This document shows positions 25,825 through 34,693 of a stretch of 64,000 nt of DNA, one piece after another. The number at the start of each line of letters is the position of its first letter. Position 1 is the first letter of the stretch. The notes below the pieces were generated by a model, which searched no databases, was not told where the DNA came from, and saw only the letters and a program-made list of their open reading frames with translations. A program made the translations under genes and the position numbers. Source of the stretch: Chelatococcus sp. HY11 (GTDB taxonomy: Bacteria > Pseudomonadota > Alphaproteobacteria > Rhizobiales > Beijerinckiaceae); NCBI RefSeq assembly GCF_018398335.1, contig NZ_JAHBRX010000001.1:1612001-1676000 (forward strand), given 5' to 3'.

Positions 25825-26808
25825 GTGTCATTTGAAATTCGCTACCTGTCGGCGCCCGTCCTCGAGGACTTGACGCCCACTGCGGACGAGGCCATCGCCG
25901 CGATCGAGCTGTTTTATGCCCTGAAGGCCCGCGGCCAGGTCTGCCTTCAGCCGAAACTCACCCTGACACTGGGACCGGACCATTTGTTCCAGTCGCTCTG
26001 CTGCGCCGCGACCGAGCCGGCCTTCGCCATTTGCAAGTGGATCGGGGTACAAGGCAAGAATGCTGCCTCCGGGCTGCCCAATGTCAACGGTCTCGCCATT
26101 CTGAGCGACGCGGAGACCGGGCTACCCTGCGCGCTCATCGACGCGGCCGAGTTGACCGCGGTCCGAACCGCGGCGACATCGCTCTATGCCGCGCGCCACC
26201 TCGCCCCGGCGGATGCCCGCAGCATTGCCTTTGTCGGCACGGGTGTTCAGGCGCAATCCCACCTCACCCTCTTTGCCCAGGCCTTCCCGGAACTTCGCGA
26301 GGTGCGTATCCTCTCCGGTCATCGCGGAGGCGAAGCGCTTGCCGGCCAAGCCGAGGTAATGGGCCTGCAGCCGGTTCTGCTGGATCAGGGTCGGCTCGTG
26401 CTCGACGGAGCCGACATCGTGATCTCGAGTGTCCCTGCGCGCGGGGGGCCACCGTTTCTCGACGTAGACTGGCTGAAACCGGACTGCTTCGTCAGCGCCG
26501 TCGATCTTGCGCGAAGCTGGTATCCGGCGTCGCTATCGCACTTTGCGCTGCTGGCGACGGACGATCATGGCAACAGCGCCGAGCAGCAGGCACAGGGGAT
26601 CATGCCCCGGATCGGACAATTCCACGTGGATCTCTCGGAGCTTGCCAGCGGAGAGTTTGGCGGCACCGCGCGAGGCGGCAAGCGCTCGGCGTTCATCTTC
26701 TCGGGCTTTGCCCTGTCGGACCTGGCGCTCTCGGTCTTCTTTTTCGATCTCGATCGGAAGCGGAACGTCGGCAGGCCGCTTTCATCCACCCTGTCCCCGG
26801 ATCGCTGA
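25825..26808 (+). CDS. Ornithine cyclodeaminase/mu-crystallin-family protein
   Basis: 327 residues with a GTG start preceded by a GGGGAACGG stretch. The family layout is clear: KLTLTLGPDHLFQSLCC, substrate region FAICKWIGVQGKNA, LIDAAELTAVRTAATSLYAA with the conserved Arg-Thr, and the NAD motif IAFVGTGVQAQSHL. Members act as ornithine cyclodeaminase, as amino-acid or imine reductases, or as EutC of ectoine use. The neighbouring DadA-like, RidA and Lrp genes favour turnover of a cyclic imine or an amino acid; the substrate is not readable. Confidence 0.86.
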   Translation: MSFEIRYLSAPVLEDLTPTADEAIAAIELFYALKARGQVCLQPKLTLTLGPDHLFQSLCCAATEPAFAICKWIGVQGKNAASGLPNVNGLAILSDAETGLPCALIDAAELTAVRTAATSLYAARHLAPADARSIAFVGTGVQAQSHLTLFAQAFPELREVRILSGHRGGEALAGQAEVMGLQPVLLDQGRLVLDGADIVISSVPARGGPPFLDVDWLKPDCFVSAVDLARSWYPASLSHFALLATDDHGNSAEQQAQGIMPRIGQFHVDLSELASGEFGGTARGGKRSAFIFSGFALSDLALSVFFFDLDRKRNVGRPLSSTLSPDR

Positions 26809-26841
26809 AGAGCGGCCGGCGCCACGACCCAAGGAGGCAAC

Positions 26842-27186
26842 ATGCTCAAACGATTTCACACAGGCGATCTGGTCAGCCGAATGGTTTCCCACAATGGCGT
26901 TGTCCATCTCAGTGGCCTGACCTCACGGGATACGAAGAAGGGGCTGGCGGACCAGACGCGTGAGGTGCTGGAGCGGATCGAGGAGGCCCTTGCAGAGGCC
27001 GGCTCGGACAAAAGCCGCATCCTGACCGCGACGATCTGGTTGGCCGATTTCAAGGACAAGGAAGAGATGAACGCGATCTGGCGCAACTGGCTGCCTGCTG
27101 GCGCGGCACCTGCGCGGGCTGCGATGGAGGTGGAGCTGGGCGAGGGCATCTTGGTCGAGATCATGGTCCAGGCGGCCTGCGACTAG
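26842..27186 (+). CDS. RidA/YjgF-family enamine/imine deaminase
   Basis: 114 residues, the usual length. GVVHLSGLTSRDTKKGLADQ, TREVLERIEEALAEAGSDKS, TATIWLADFKDKEEMNAIW and the Arg in PAGAAPARAAMEVELGEGI are the conserved blocks; that Arg binds the carboxylate of the substrate imine. RidA proteins hydrolyse reactive enamines or imines left by amino-acid oxidases or dehydratases, so it fits the product of the DadA-like oxidase upstream. AAGGAGG sits just before the start. Confidence 0.9.
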   Translation: MLKRFHTGDLVSRMVSHNGVVHLSGLTSRDTKKGLADQTREVLERIEEALAEAGSDKSRILTATIWLADFKDKEEMNAIWRNWLPAGAAPARAAMEVELGEGILVEIMVQAACD

Positions 27187-27395
27187 GTCCGATCGGCGTC
27201 ATCGGCCTCTAACCGCAGCACGGGATCTCGGGGGCCGCCACCATCGTCCGTTCGGCCAGCCATTCATTGTGCTTTTTGCCGGGCCTTGAGGGTGTGCCCG
27301 CCGGCGCGCGCGACGAAGCGGCGGGATACGGATTTCCCGATCCGAAAGCGCATCCGCGGCGGGTAACTGCATTTATCGAATTTTTGGAGGGACCT

Positions 27396-28277
27396 TTGGA
27401 AAGGCTGGGATTTATCGGCCTCGGCATCATGGGCCGGCCCATGGCAGAGCGCCTGATCGAGGCTGGCCACACAGTGGCCTTGTATTCGCGCAGTGGTGTT
27501 CCTGAGGCCCTGGTGGCGGCAGGAGGCCATGCCTGCTCGACCCCGTGGGAGGTGGCGGCCGCTTCTGACGTCGTCTTCGTGATGGTGCCGGACACGCCCG
27601 ATGTCGAAGAGGTCCTCTTCGGCCCCGATGGGGTGGCTAAAGGATTGGTCCCCGGATCGATCGTGATCGACATGAGTTCGATTTCCCCGCTCGCGACAAA
27701 AGACTTCGCGCACAGGATCAACGATCTCGGATGCGACTATATCGACGCCCCCGTGTCCGGCGGGGAGGTCGGCGCAAAGGCGGGCACACTTTCGATTATG
27801 TGTGGCGGCCCGACGGCGGCATTCAAGCGGGTGAAACCCCTGCTCGACCTGCTCGGACGCAACATCACCCTCGTCGGCGGCAATGGCGACGGGCAGACCT
27901 GCAAGGTTGCGAACCAGATCATCGTCGCGCTCTGCATCGAGGCGGTGGCGGAAGGACTCCTTTACGCGAAGAAGGCTGGCGCGGATCCGGCGATGGTCCG
28001 AAGCGCGCTGTTGGGAGGCTTCGCCTCGTCGAAAGTTCTTGAAGTCCACGGGGAACGGATGATCTCCCGGAACTTCGCGCCCGGCTTCCGGATCAAGCTT
28101 CACCAGAAGGACCTTCGGAATGCGCTCGACAACGCGGAGGCCCTCGCCCTGGACCTGCCCCATCTCGCCAGCGTGATGGCACTCTTCAACACCTGCGCCG
28201 AGCAGCACGGCGGCGACCTCGACCATTCCGCGCTGTTTCTCGAACTCGAGGGCCGGGTCAGGCCATCCATCGCATGA
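27396..28277 (+). CDS. Beta-hydroxyacid dehydrogenase (3-hydroxyisobutyrate/tartronate-semialdehyde reductase type)
   Basis: 293 residues with a TTG start at 27396, chosen because GGAGG (27386-27390) is 5 bases upstream and the protein then begins directly with the NAD motif ERLGFIGLGIMGRPMAERL. The family signature DAPVSGGEVGAKAGTL and the catalytic Lys region QTCKVANQIIVAL are present, and the C-terminal helical domain is full length. It would interconvert a 3-hydroxyacid and its semialdehyde, for example reducing tartronate semialdehyde to glycerate. It lies at the end of the catabolic block. Confidence 0.9.
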   Translation: MERLGFIGLGIMGRPMAERLIEAGHTVALYSRSGVPEALVAAGGHACSTPWEVAAASDVVFVMVPDTPDVEEVLFGPDGVAKGLVPGSIVIDMSSISPLATKDFAHRINDLGCDYIDAPVSGGEVGAKAGTLSIMCGGPTAAFKRVKPLLDLLGRNITLVGGNGDGQTCKVANQIIVALCIEAVAEGLLYAKKAGADPAMVRSALLGGFASSKVLEVHGERMISRNFAPGFRIKLHQKDLRNALDNAEALALDLPHLASVMALFNTCAEQHGGDLDHSALFLELEGRVRPSIA

Positions 28278-28279
28278 CC

Positions 28280-28298
28280 CCCGGCCTCGACAGCCGGG
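28280..28298. terminator. Hairpin just after the dehydrogenase gene
   Basis: CCCGGC (28280-28285) and GCCGGG (28293-28298) form a 6-bp GC stem with a 7-base loop, starting 2 bp after the stop. No T-run follows. Confidence 0.35.
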
Positions 28299-28408
28299 CC
28301 GCGTCGGCAAGCGAGGCCCCGGGTCGGCCCCAAAACTCGGGTCTGCTCCAAACTCTGAAGGCGGCCCGCCCAACGACTTATTCGCCATGACATGAAGGAA
28401 CTGTCCCG

Positions 28409-28696
28409 GTGACCGTAAAGATCGTCGCCCTGCTCACCGCCCGCCCGGGCCAGGCCCCGGCGCTTGAGGCGCTTCTCATTGGTATGGCGCCCGCTTGCCG
28501 CGCCGAGCCCGGCAATCTCGCCTGGGAGATCTGGCGCGACAGGGCTCAGCCAGGGCGCTTCGTGCTGAACGAGCTTTACCGTGATGACTCGGGCGTGGCG
28601 GCCCATCGCCAAACCCCGCATTTCCAGGCCTATCTCGCCCGCATCGGCGAACTGGCAGAACGCGAGTCGCTGATTCTAGACCCTGTTGGGTTGTAA
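28409..28696 (+). CDS. Antibiotic-biosynthesis-monooxygenase (ABM/YgiN-like) domain protein
   Basis: 95 residues, GTG start. The dimeric alpha/beta-barrel ABM fold is recognised from VKIVALLTARPGQAPALEAL, the AEPGNLAWEIWRD block with the conserved Glu-Pro-Gly, FVLNELYRDDSGVAAHRQTP and HFQAYLARIGEL. Such small proteins act as cofactor-free oxygenases, isomerases or detoxifying enzymes. It lies 131 bp after the dehydrogenase gene in the same direction and may have a partly separate transcript. Confidence 0.85.
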   Translation: MTVKIVALLTARPGQAPALEALLIGMAPACRAEPGNLAWEIWRDRAQPGRFVLNELYRDDSGVAAHRQTPHFQAYLARIGELAERESLILDPVGL

Positions 28697-29394
28697 ATGC
28701 CGGGCGACAATACGCGGGTTGATGGAGACTTCGGTCGGAGGACGGCCCCGACCGATCACGAGATCCTGACGTAGCTCCTCCACGCCGTCGTCCCTCTGCC
28801 TATCTCGAGACGGCACTTTCCCACCCCCACCTCTTCGCCATCGGTGCGTGTTTGGGGCGGAACGCGCAGCATTGTCGCCCAATGGATATCGGAAGCGCGC
28901 GAACTGTGAAGCCGTGGACCGGAGGGCTGCGCTTACTACGCCTCAGCATCGGACTCGAAAGCATAGATGACCAAAGAATGGGCATGAGCGCTTTCTAAGT
29001 TGATCATCCGCCAATATTTAGGAAGCCGACTAGCTTGTGAATAATAAGGAAATAGACCTAGCGGGGGAGATTTACGCTAAACGTGCGGTCGTGCATGAGG
29101 AGCTCGCCCTGGGGCAACCCGATCTACCCAAAATTATGTTCTAACAGAGGCCCCGGAAGCCGATCTCAGTGCGTCATTCACTACACATGCGATAATTCGG
29201 TGAAACGCCGCTACGTCGCTGCCAGCCTCTCCATGAAAGTGCAGTCCGCCTTGCGTCATCGCAGTAGCCCTTCGAGCACATGAGCCCCTCTATCTGATAT
29301 TGCGCATGGCACGTGGCGAGCGACACGACGTCTTTTTGCCTGGGCGGACTTTGGCTAATTCCCTAAAAGCAGACATGTCAGCGAGAGTCGAAGC
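28697..29394. other. 698-bp stretch without a recognisable gene
   Basis: Short frames are present on both strands (for example 28676-28882, minus), but none has a family motif or a good start. Base composition falls to a lower GC level between about 28980 and 29340 than in the flanking genes. It may be the edge of an acquired block or a decayed gene. Confidence 0.45.
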
Positions 29395-30429
29395 TCAGCT
29401 CGTAACGTGCGGCAAGGCCTTCACGCCCTTCAGATGCAGCCGCATCTTGATGTCCTGATTGTAGTTCCCAAAGCCGCGCCCGAAAATATTGACGCCTCCC
29501 GGCCGCCCTTCCCGTTCATCGATACCGATGCGCAAGCGGATCGAATGGTGGCGATCCAGGTCCAGATCGCCCAGCGCGACGTCGCCCAGTCGGCGCTCGC
29601 CGAGGAACGTGCCCTCGGAGGTAATGCGCCATGTCGTCAGGATGCCATACTGGGACCCTTCGAGCTTCCACCAGGGCGGCGTGTAAGTCCCGCGCCGATC
29701 GCCATAGTCGCCAGGGCAGGTCCAGGTGCCGACTTTATGCCCGTTTACCCAGAGGCTGATGTCGGACGGCCAGTCGGCATTGGTTCCCGGCACCTCCGAC
29801 GACATCTCCATCTCGAGTTCGAGGGCAGCGATCGTCCGGTTCAGCACCTTCGCGTTGTTCGGAAACTTGTACTCGACATAGCCGCGGCCGAACCAGATCA
29901 GCGCCGCCTGGACCCGGCGCGGATCGAGGAAGAGCTCGGGCACGTCGAGCACACCGAGAATCCGCTGGGTCGAGCAGAGGCCACAAGGCGCCGAGACATT
30001 CGAGCTCGTATAGAGCCCGAGCGGCATCTCGACCTCGACGATGTTGTTCTCGCGGCTCGGATCCTCCGGGTCGAGATTGACGATGATCTCGGAATAACGC
30101 GCGGCACAGATCTTCTGCTGGCCCTTGGCGGCCTTGCCGAGCGATGTCGAGATTAGCTCGGCCTCTTCCAGAACCTGAACATTGGTCGCGATCGTCGACT
30201 GCGGCAGGTCCAGCGCCTCGGCGATCTGGTTGATATTCTTCGGACCGTGCCGGTTGAGCAGCTTCAGGATGCGAAGCCTGACCGGGGAGGCCAGACCGCG
30301 CAGCACCTGATATTGCCGCCCGGCATCGACGACGAGGAAACCCTGGCCCTGTTGACCCTGCGCCCGTGACGCAGCGCCGTCGCCGTTGCGGCGGCGCCCA
30401 CGAGTTGAAGCTGTCAGGCTCTGGTCCAT
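29395..30429 (-). CDS. ArsR-type winged-helix regulator with large C-terminal sensor domain
   Basis: 344 residues. Residues about 38-115 form an ArsR/HTH_20-type winged helix (RQYQVLRGLASPVRLRILKL, then INQIAEALDLPQSTIATNVQ). Ordinary ArsR proteins end there; this one goes on for about 220 residues with a beta-rich domain containing APCGLCSTQRILG, then DWPSDISLWVNGHKVGTWTC and YTPPWWKLEGSQYGILTTWR, which looks like a carbohydrate-binding jelly roll. This architecture occurs beside glycoside hydrolase genes, and here it follows the arabinofuranosidase gene in the same operon. It probably senses the imported sugar; a candidate operator lies at 37778. Confidence 0.82.
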   Translation of the reverse strand: MDQSLTASTRGRRRNGDGAASRAQGQQGQGFLVVDAGRQYQVLRGLASPVRLRILKLLNRHGPKNINQIAEALDLPQSTIATNVQVLEEAELISTSLGKAAKGQQKICAARYSEIIVNLDPEDPSRENNIVEVEMPLGLYTSSNVSAPCGLCSTQRILGVLDVPELFLDPRRVQAALIWFGRGYVEYKFPNNAKVLNRTIAALELEMEMSSEVPGTNADWPSDISLWVNGHKVGTWTCPGDYGDRRGTYTPPWWKLEGSQYGILTTWRITSEGTFLGERRLGDVALGDLDLDRHHSIRLRIGIDEREGRPGGVNIFGRGFGNYNQDIKMRLHLKGVKALPHVTS

Positions 30430-30448
30430 CGTTGCGGCTGCCGTTCTA

Positions 30449-31984
30449 TCAGCTTTCGAGCCGGATTACATTCCACGAAGCCGGCTGCAATTCCAGAGCG
30501 ATCCTATCCGATTTCGTGGATACACCCTTCAGCGTCACCGGTTCGACCTTGAGCGGTTCCTGCTTGCTGTTGACGGCCTTGAGATCGGCATGGCGCAGCT
30601 CCGTCGCCTCCGCGACCTTGAGCTCGCCGAAGCCGCGTGCATCGAGCGCCACGGTGACGGGCTGTTCCAGGTCGCGGTTGAGCAGGAAGAGCGAGACGCC
30701 CTTGTCGTCGGCGACCACCGAGGCCTTCAGATAGGGCGCCTCGATCGGATAGTAGAGGTCCTGCTTGCCGCGCGGATCGTAATAGTCGGCCCGGTAGCTC
30801 TCGGACTTGACCAGCGCCCTCAGCACGCTGCCGCGTCCGAGCCGGCTCATCTGGGCGAAGGGCCAGAAGATCGTCTGCCGCCAGGCCGGGCCGCCGGTCT
30901 CGGTCATGATCGGCGCGATGACGTTGACCAATTGCGCGAGACAGGCGGCCTTGACGCGGTCAGCATGGTTGAGAAGCGAGATGCAGGCACCACCGAAGAC
31001 GAGCGCATCCTCCATCGAGTAGATTTCCTCCAGGATTGGCGGCGCGACCGGCCAGCCTTCCTTGACGCGGTCCGCCCTGACCCGTCGCGTCCGGTACCAG
31101 ACGTTCCATTCGTCGAAGCTCAGCATGATCCGCTTGTCGGAGCGCCGGCGCGCCGCGACGGCGTCGGAGATCGCGACCACCTCCTCGATGAACTGGTCCA
31201 TCAGGTCCGGGCTGGCCAGGAAGGCCCTGGTGTCGGCGGCGTAGTTGTTGAAGTAGGTGTGAAGCGAGATGAACTCGACCTGGTCGAAGGTGTGCTCCAG
31301 CACCTCGTCTTCCCAGCGGCCATAGGTCGGCATGTTGCGGCCTGAGGAACCGCAGGCCGCGAGCTCGATCGACGGATCGATCCAGCGCATCATCTTAGCC
31401 GCTTCATGCGCGACGCGGCCATATTCGGTCGCGGTCTTGTGTTCCATCTGCCAAGGCCCGTCCACCTCGTTGCCGAGGCACCAGAACTTGATGTCGTGCG
31501 GTTTCTCCCAGCCGTGCCTGATGCGAAGATCCGACCAGGCGGTGCCGCCGGGATGGTTGCAGTACTCGACGAGATTGCGGGCTGCGTCACCGTCGCGCGT
31601 GCCGAGGTTGACGGCGAACATGGGCTCGATGTTCGCCGCCCGGCACCAGTCGACGAATTCGTTGGTGCCGAAGGTATTCGGCTCGGTGGTGAACCAGGCA
31701 AGGTCGAGCCTGGCGGGGCGATCCTTGACCGGGCCGACGCCGTCCTCCCAGTTGTAGCCCGAGACGAAATTGCCTCCGGGATAGCGCATGATCGTCGGAC
31801 CGAGCTCCTTGACGAGATCGAGCACGTCCTTGCGGAAGCCGCGCTTGTCGGCAGTGGGGTGGTCCGGCTCGTAGATGCCGCCATAGACGCAGCGGCCGAG
31901 ATGCTCGACGAAGGCGCCGAAGAGCCGGGGATCGGTGTCGCCGATGGCGAAGGCGCGGTCGAAGGTGATGCTGGCTTGTCTCAT
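30449..31984 (-). CDS. abfA: Alpha-N-arabinofuranosidase, GH51
   Basis: 511 residues, full length for intracellular GH51 enzymes and without a signal peptide. DPRLFGAFVEHLGRCVYGG starts the barrel, RYPGGNFVSGYNWEDG follows, the acid/base is Glu173 in CLGNEVDGPWQ and the nucleophile is Glu292 in LSFDEWNVWY. The C-terminal beta domain is present. It removes arabinofuranosyl residues from oligosaccharides in the cytoplasm, which requires their import by the transporter genes directly upstream. The start overlaps the end of the ATPase gene (4 bp). Confidence 0.95.
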   Translation of the reverse strand: MRQASITFDRAFAIGDTDPRLFGAFVEHLGRCVYGGIYEPDHPTADKRGFRKDVLDLVKELGPTIMRYPGGNFVSGYNWEDGVGPVKDRPARLDLAWFTTEPNTFGTNEFVDWCRAANIEPMFAVNLGTRDGDAARNLVEYCNHPGGTAWSDLRIRHGWEKPHDIKFWCLGNEVDGPWQMEHKTATEYGRVAHEAAKMMRWIDPSIELAACGSSGRNMPTYGRWEDEVLEHTFDQVEFISLHTYFNNYAADTRAFLASPDLMDQFIEEVVAISDAVAARRRSDKRIMLSFDEWNVWYRTRRVRADRVKEGWPVAPPILEEIYSMEDALVFGGACISLLNHADRVKAACLAQLVNVIAPIMTETGGPAWRQTIFWPFAQMSRLGRGSVLRALVKSESYRADYYDPRGKQDLYYPIEAPYLKASVVADDKGVSLFLLNRDLEQPVTVALDARGFGELKVAEATELRHADLKAVNSKQEPLKVEPVTLKGVSTKSDRIALELQPASWNVIRLES

Positions 31985-32826
31985 CGCGTGGCTCCGGAGG
32001 CTGAAACGGCTTTCGGTGCATGCCCACCGCGGAAAGCGCCTGCGCTGTCGGGCGTGAGCACGGCGTCGCGGAGCTGGCGGGAATAGGGATGCGTCGGATT
32101 GGAGAGCACGGCGCGCGCCGGCCCCTCTTCGACCACGACGCCCTTCTGCATGATGATCAGCCGGTCGCTGATGTAGTAGGCGGTGGCGAGGTCGTGGGTG
32201 ATGTAGATGATCGACAGGCCAAGCTCGTCGCGCAGCTGCCCGAACAGGTTGACGATCGACATGCGCAGGGAGGCGTCGACCATCGAGACCGGCTCGTCAG
32301 CGACGATTAGCCGGGGTCTGGCGACGAGCGCGCGAGCGATCGCGACACGCTGGAGCTGCCCGCCGGAGAGCTCGTGAGGAAACCGCCCGGCGATCTCCCC
32401 TAGCGACAATCCGACCTGCTTCAGCGCCTTGTCGGCCTGGTGCTTGGCGTCTCGGCGGCCCGCTGCCTTGCCGAAGCGCTCCGCCGTCATGAACAAGTAG
32501 CGGTCGAGCTGCTTCAGCGGGTTGAACGCCTCGAACGGGTTCTGGAATATCGGCTGCACCCTGGCCATGAAGGCGCCCCGCTCATAGCCGGCGACATCCC
32601 GCCCAGCCAGCGCGATCCGGCCGGAGCTCGGCGCATGGATGCCGAGGATCATGCGCGCCAGGGTCGACTTCCCCGAACCGGACTCGCCGATCACCGTGAA
32701 GATCTCCGGCGTCTCGTCCTTGAGCGCGAAGCTGACCTCCCTCACCGCGTCGACGCGCCGCGTCGAGAACAGCCCGCCCCGTGAGAAGCTCTTGCTGACC
32801 TTGTCGAGTTCGAGGAGCGCGCTCAT
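31981..32826 (-). CDS. Oligopeptide-family ABC ATPase (OppF-like) for arabino-oligosaccharides
   Basis: 281 residues. Walker A is GESGSGKST (residues 47-55), the signature is LSGGQLQRV and Walker B is LIVADEPVSMVDAS, with THDL as the switch. The C-terminal part has THPYSRQLRDAV of Opp/Dpp ATPases. It overlaps both neighbours by 4 bp. Paired with the ATPase at 32823. The substrate call comes from the linked arabinofuranosidase, not from the ATPase itself. Confidence 0.9.
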   Translation of the reverse strand: MSALLELDKVSKSFSRGGLFSTRRVDAVREVSFALKDETPEIFTVIGESGSGKSTLARMILGIHAPSSGRIALAGRDVAGYERGAFMARVQPIFQNPFEAFNPLKQLDRYLFMTAERFGKAAGRRDAKHQADKALKQVGLSLGEIAGRFPHELSGGQLQRVAIARALVARPRLIVADEPVSMVDASLRMSIVNLFGQLRDELGLSIIYITHDLATAYYISDRLIIMQKGVVVEEGPARAVLSNPTHPYSRQLRDAVLTPDSAGAFRGGHAPKAVSASGATR

Positions 32827-33833
32827 GCCGCTGCTCCCGGATTGACCGCGTGGCAGGCGACGCGATGGCCGACTAGCGTCTCGACCATCGCCGGCACGGC
32901 TACGGCGCAGACCGGCATGGCGAGCGGGCAGCGCGGGTGGAAACGGCAGCCCGATGGCGGGGCCGCGAGATTGGGCGGGGTCCCCTCCAGCCCCTCGCGC
33001 TGCTTGACGTCGCCGATGCGCGGCAGGCTCGCGATCAGGTGCCGCGTATAGGGATGAAGCGGCCGCTCGAATATCTCCGGCGTCGCACCGTCCTCGACCA
33101 GGCGGCCCGCATACATGATGCCGAGCCGGTCAGTCAGCGCTGCGTGGACGCCCATGTCATGCGTGATGAACAGGACGCTCGATCCCATCTCCTGCTGGAT
33201 CGAGCGGATCATGCCCAGCACGTCCTTCTGCACGATCACGTCGAGCGCGGTCGTCGGCTCGTCGGCGATGACGAATTCCGGCTTGCAGATCGTCGCCAGC
33301 GCGATGGTGACGCGCTGGCGCATGCCGCCGGAGAGCTCGTGCGGATAGGCCGCCAGCACGGAAGGGTCGAGCTTGACCCGCTCCAGATGCGCGGCCGCCC
33401 TGGCGTCGAACTCGCTCTTGCTGCCGCCGAGATGTCGCCAGGCGAAATCACGGAAGCTGTGCCTGATCCGCCGAAGCGGGTTCAGCACGTTCATCGAGCC
33501 CTGCATGATGTAGGACAGGTGCCGCCAGCGGATGCGGCGGACCACGTCGGGCGGCGCGCGCCCGACCGCGTCCCAGTCCGGCAGGAAGGAGAAACGGGCC
33601 GAGCCGCCGACCATCTCCAACGGCGGCTTCAGCAGACCTGCGATGGTTTTGACCAGCGTGGTCTTGCCGGAGCTGGATTCGCCGGCAAGGCCGTAGATCT
33701 CGTTGCGACGGACGTCGAAATCGACGCCGTCCACCGCCCTGACCTCGCGATGCACTCCGAAGTAGCGGGTGCGGAAATGGGCTTGCAGATCGCGCACCTG
33801 CAGCACCGGTACCTGCTCGGCCGCCTCGCTCAT
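32823..33833 (-). CDS. Oligopeptide-family ABC ATPase (OppD-like)
   Basis: 336 residues. Walker A is GESSSGKTT, slightly unusual but matching GxxxxGKT; the signature is LSGGMRQRV and Walker B is [12 protein letters not shown]. The C-terminal oligopeptide extension CRFHPRCPLAMPVC with further Cys is present. The ATG at 33833 overlaps the permease stop (ATGA); the longer frame upstream is a shadow of the permease gene. Confidence 0.9.
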   Translation of the reverse strand: MSEAAEQVPVLQVRDLQAHFRTRYFGVHREVRAVDGVDFDVRRNEIYGLAGESSSGKTTLVKTIAGLLKPPLEMVGGSARFSFLPDWDAVGRAPPDVVRRIRWRHLSYIMQGSMNVLNPLRRIRHSFRDFAWRHLGGSKSEFDARAAAHLERVKLDPSVLAAYPHELSGGMRQRVTIALATICKPEFVIADEPTTALDVIVQKDVLGMIRSIQQEMGSSVLFITHDMGVHAALTDRLGIMYAGRLVEDGATPEIFERPLHPYTRHLIASLPRIGDVKQREGLEGTPPNLAAPPSGCRFHPRCPLAMPVCAVAVPAMVETLVGHRVACHAVNPGAAA

Positions 33834-34693
33834 CCGCCGCCTCCCATCCGCGCCAGCCGGCTGCGCGGGTCGATGTACTCGTTCATCGACACGGCGAGCA
33901 GGAAGAGCCCGACGAAGGTCATCACCACCAGCGCGACCGGGAAGGCGATCCACCACCAGATGCCGGCGACCAGCGCCGTATGCTGGTTCGCCCAGTAGAT
34001 CATCCCGCCGATCGTCGGCGCGTTGATGTCGGTGAAGCCGAGGACGGCGAGGGTGACCTCGATGCCGATCGACCAGTTCATGTTGTTCATCGTGGTCGAG
34101 AACACGATCGGCAGCACATAGGGCAGGTGCTCGCGGGCCAGGATCTCGCGCGTCTTCATGCCCGAGAAGATGCTGGTCTGGGTGAATTCGCGGGTCTTCA
34201 GCGACAGCGCGACCGAGCGGATCAGGCGGGCGTCATAGGCCCAGCCGAGGCAGGCCATGATCGTCGCGAGCAGCGGCGTCGACATCGAGTCGCGCAGGAC
34301 GAAGTAAAACAGGATCAGGATCGGAAAGAGCGGGATGATGATGAAGGTGTCGTTGATCGACATCAGTACCCGATCGACCCAGCCGCCGCTGTAACCCGCG
34401 AGCAGACCGACCACGAGCGCGATGATCCGCGACAGCACCGCCACCATGATGCCGAAGCTCAGCGTGTTGCGGATGGCGAAGGTGAGCTGCCAGAACACGT
34501 CCTGCCCGCGGGAGGTCGTCCCCAGCCAATAGGCGGCGGAGGGCGGCACGTCGGGCGGCACGACATAGACATCGCCCGGTGGATAGGGCGAGACGAAGGA
34601 TAGCCCTGCCATCACGACGACGATGGAGACGAGGACGAGCCCGATCCTGAATTCGAGGTTGTAGCGGAGGAGGTCGCGCAGGATCGCCAGCAT
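33830..34693 (-). CDS. Oligopeptide-family ABC permease (OppC-like)
   Basis: 287 residues with six membrane helices, the N-terminal periplasmic loop WLGTTSRGQDVFWQLTFAIR typical of DppC/OppC, and the EAA-type loop before AREHLPYVLPIV. The ATG at 34693 shares its first base with the stop of the preceding permease (TGATG). The longer open frame upstream is a shadow. Confidence 0.9.
   Translation of the reverse strand: MLAILRDLLRYNLEFRIGLVLVSIVVVMAGLSFVSPYPPGDVYVVPPDVPPSAAYWLGTTSRGQDVFWQLTFAIRNTLSFGIMVAVLSRIIALVVGLLAGYSGGWVDRVLMSINDTFIIIPLFPILILFYFVLRDSMSTPLLATIMACLGWAYDARLIRSVALSLKTREFTQTSIFSGMKTREILAREHLPYVLPIVFSTTMNNMNWSIGIEVTLAVLGFTDINAPTIGGMIYWANQHTALVAGIWWWIAFPVALVVMTFVGLFLLAVSMNEYIDPRSRLARMGGGG

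Noticed and set aside
22353-26808. Assignment as an ectoine degradation (doe/eut) cluster
   Set aside because: Deacylase-like, Lrp and OCD-like genes fit, but the M24-type ectoine hydrolase and EutB are missing and the deacylase has lost key residues.
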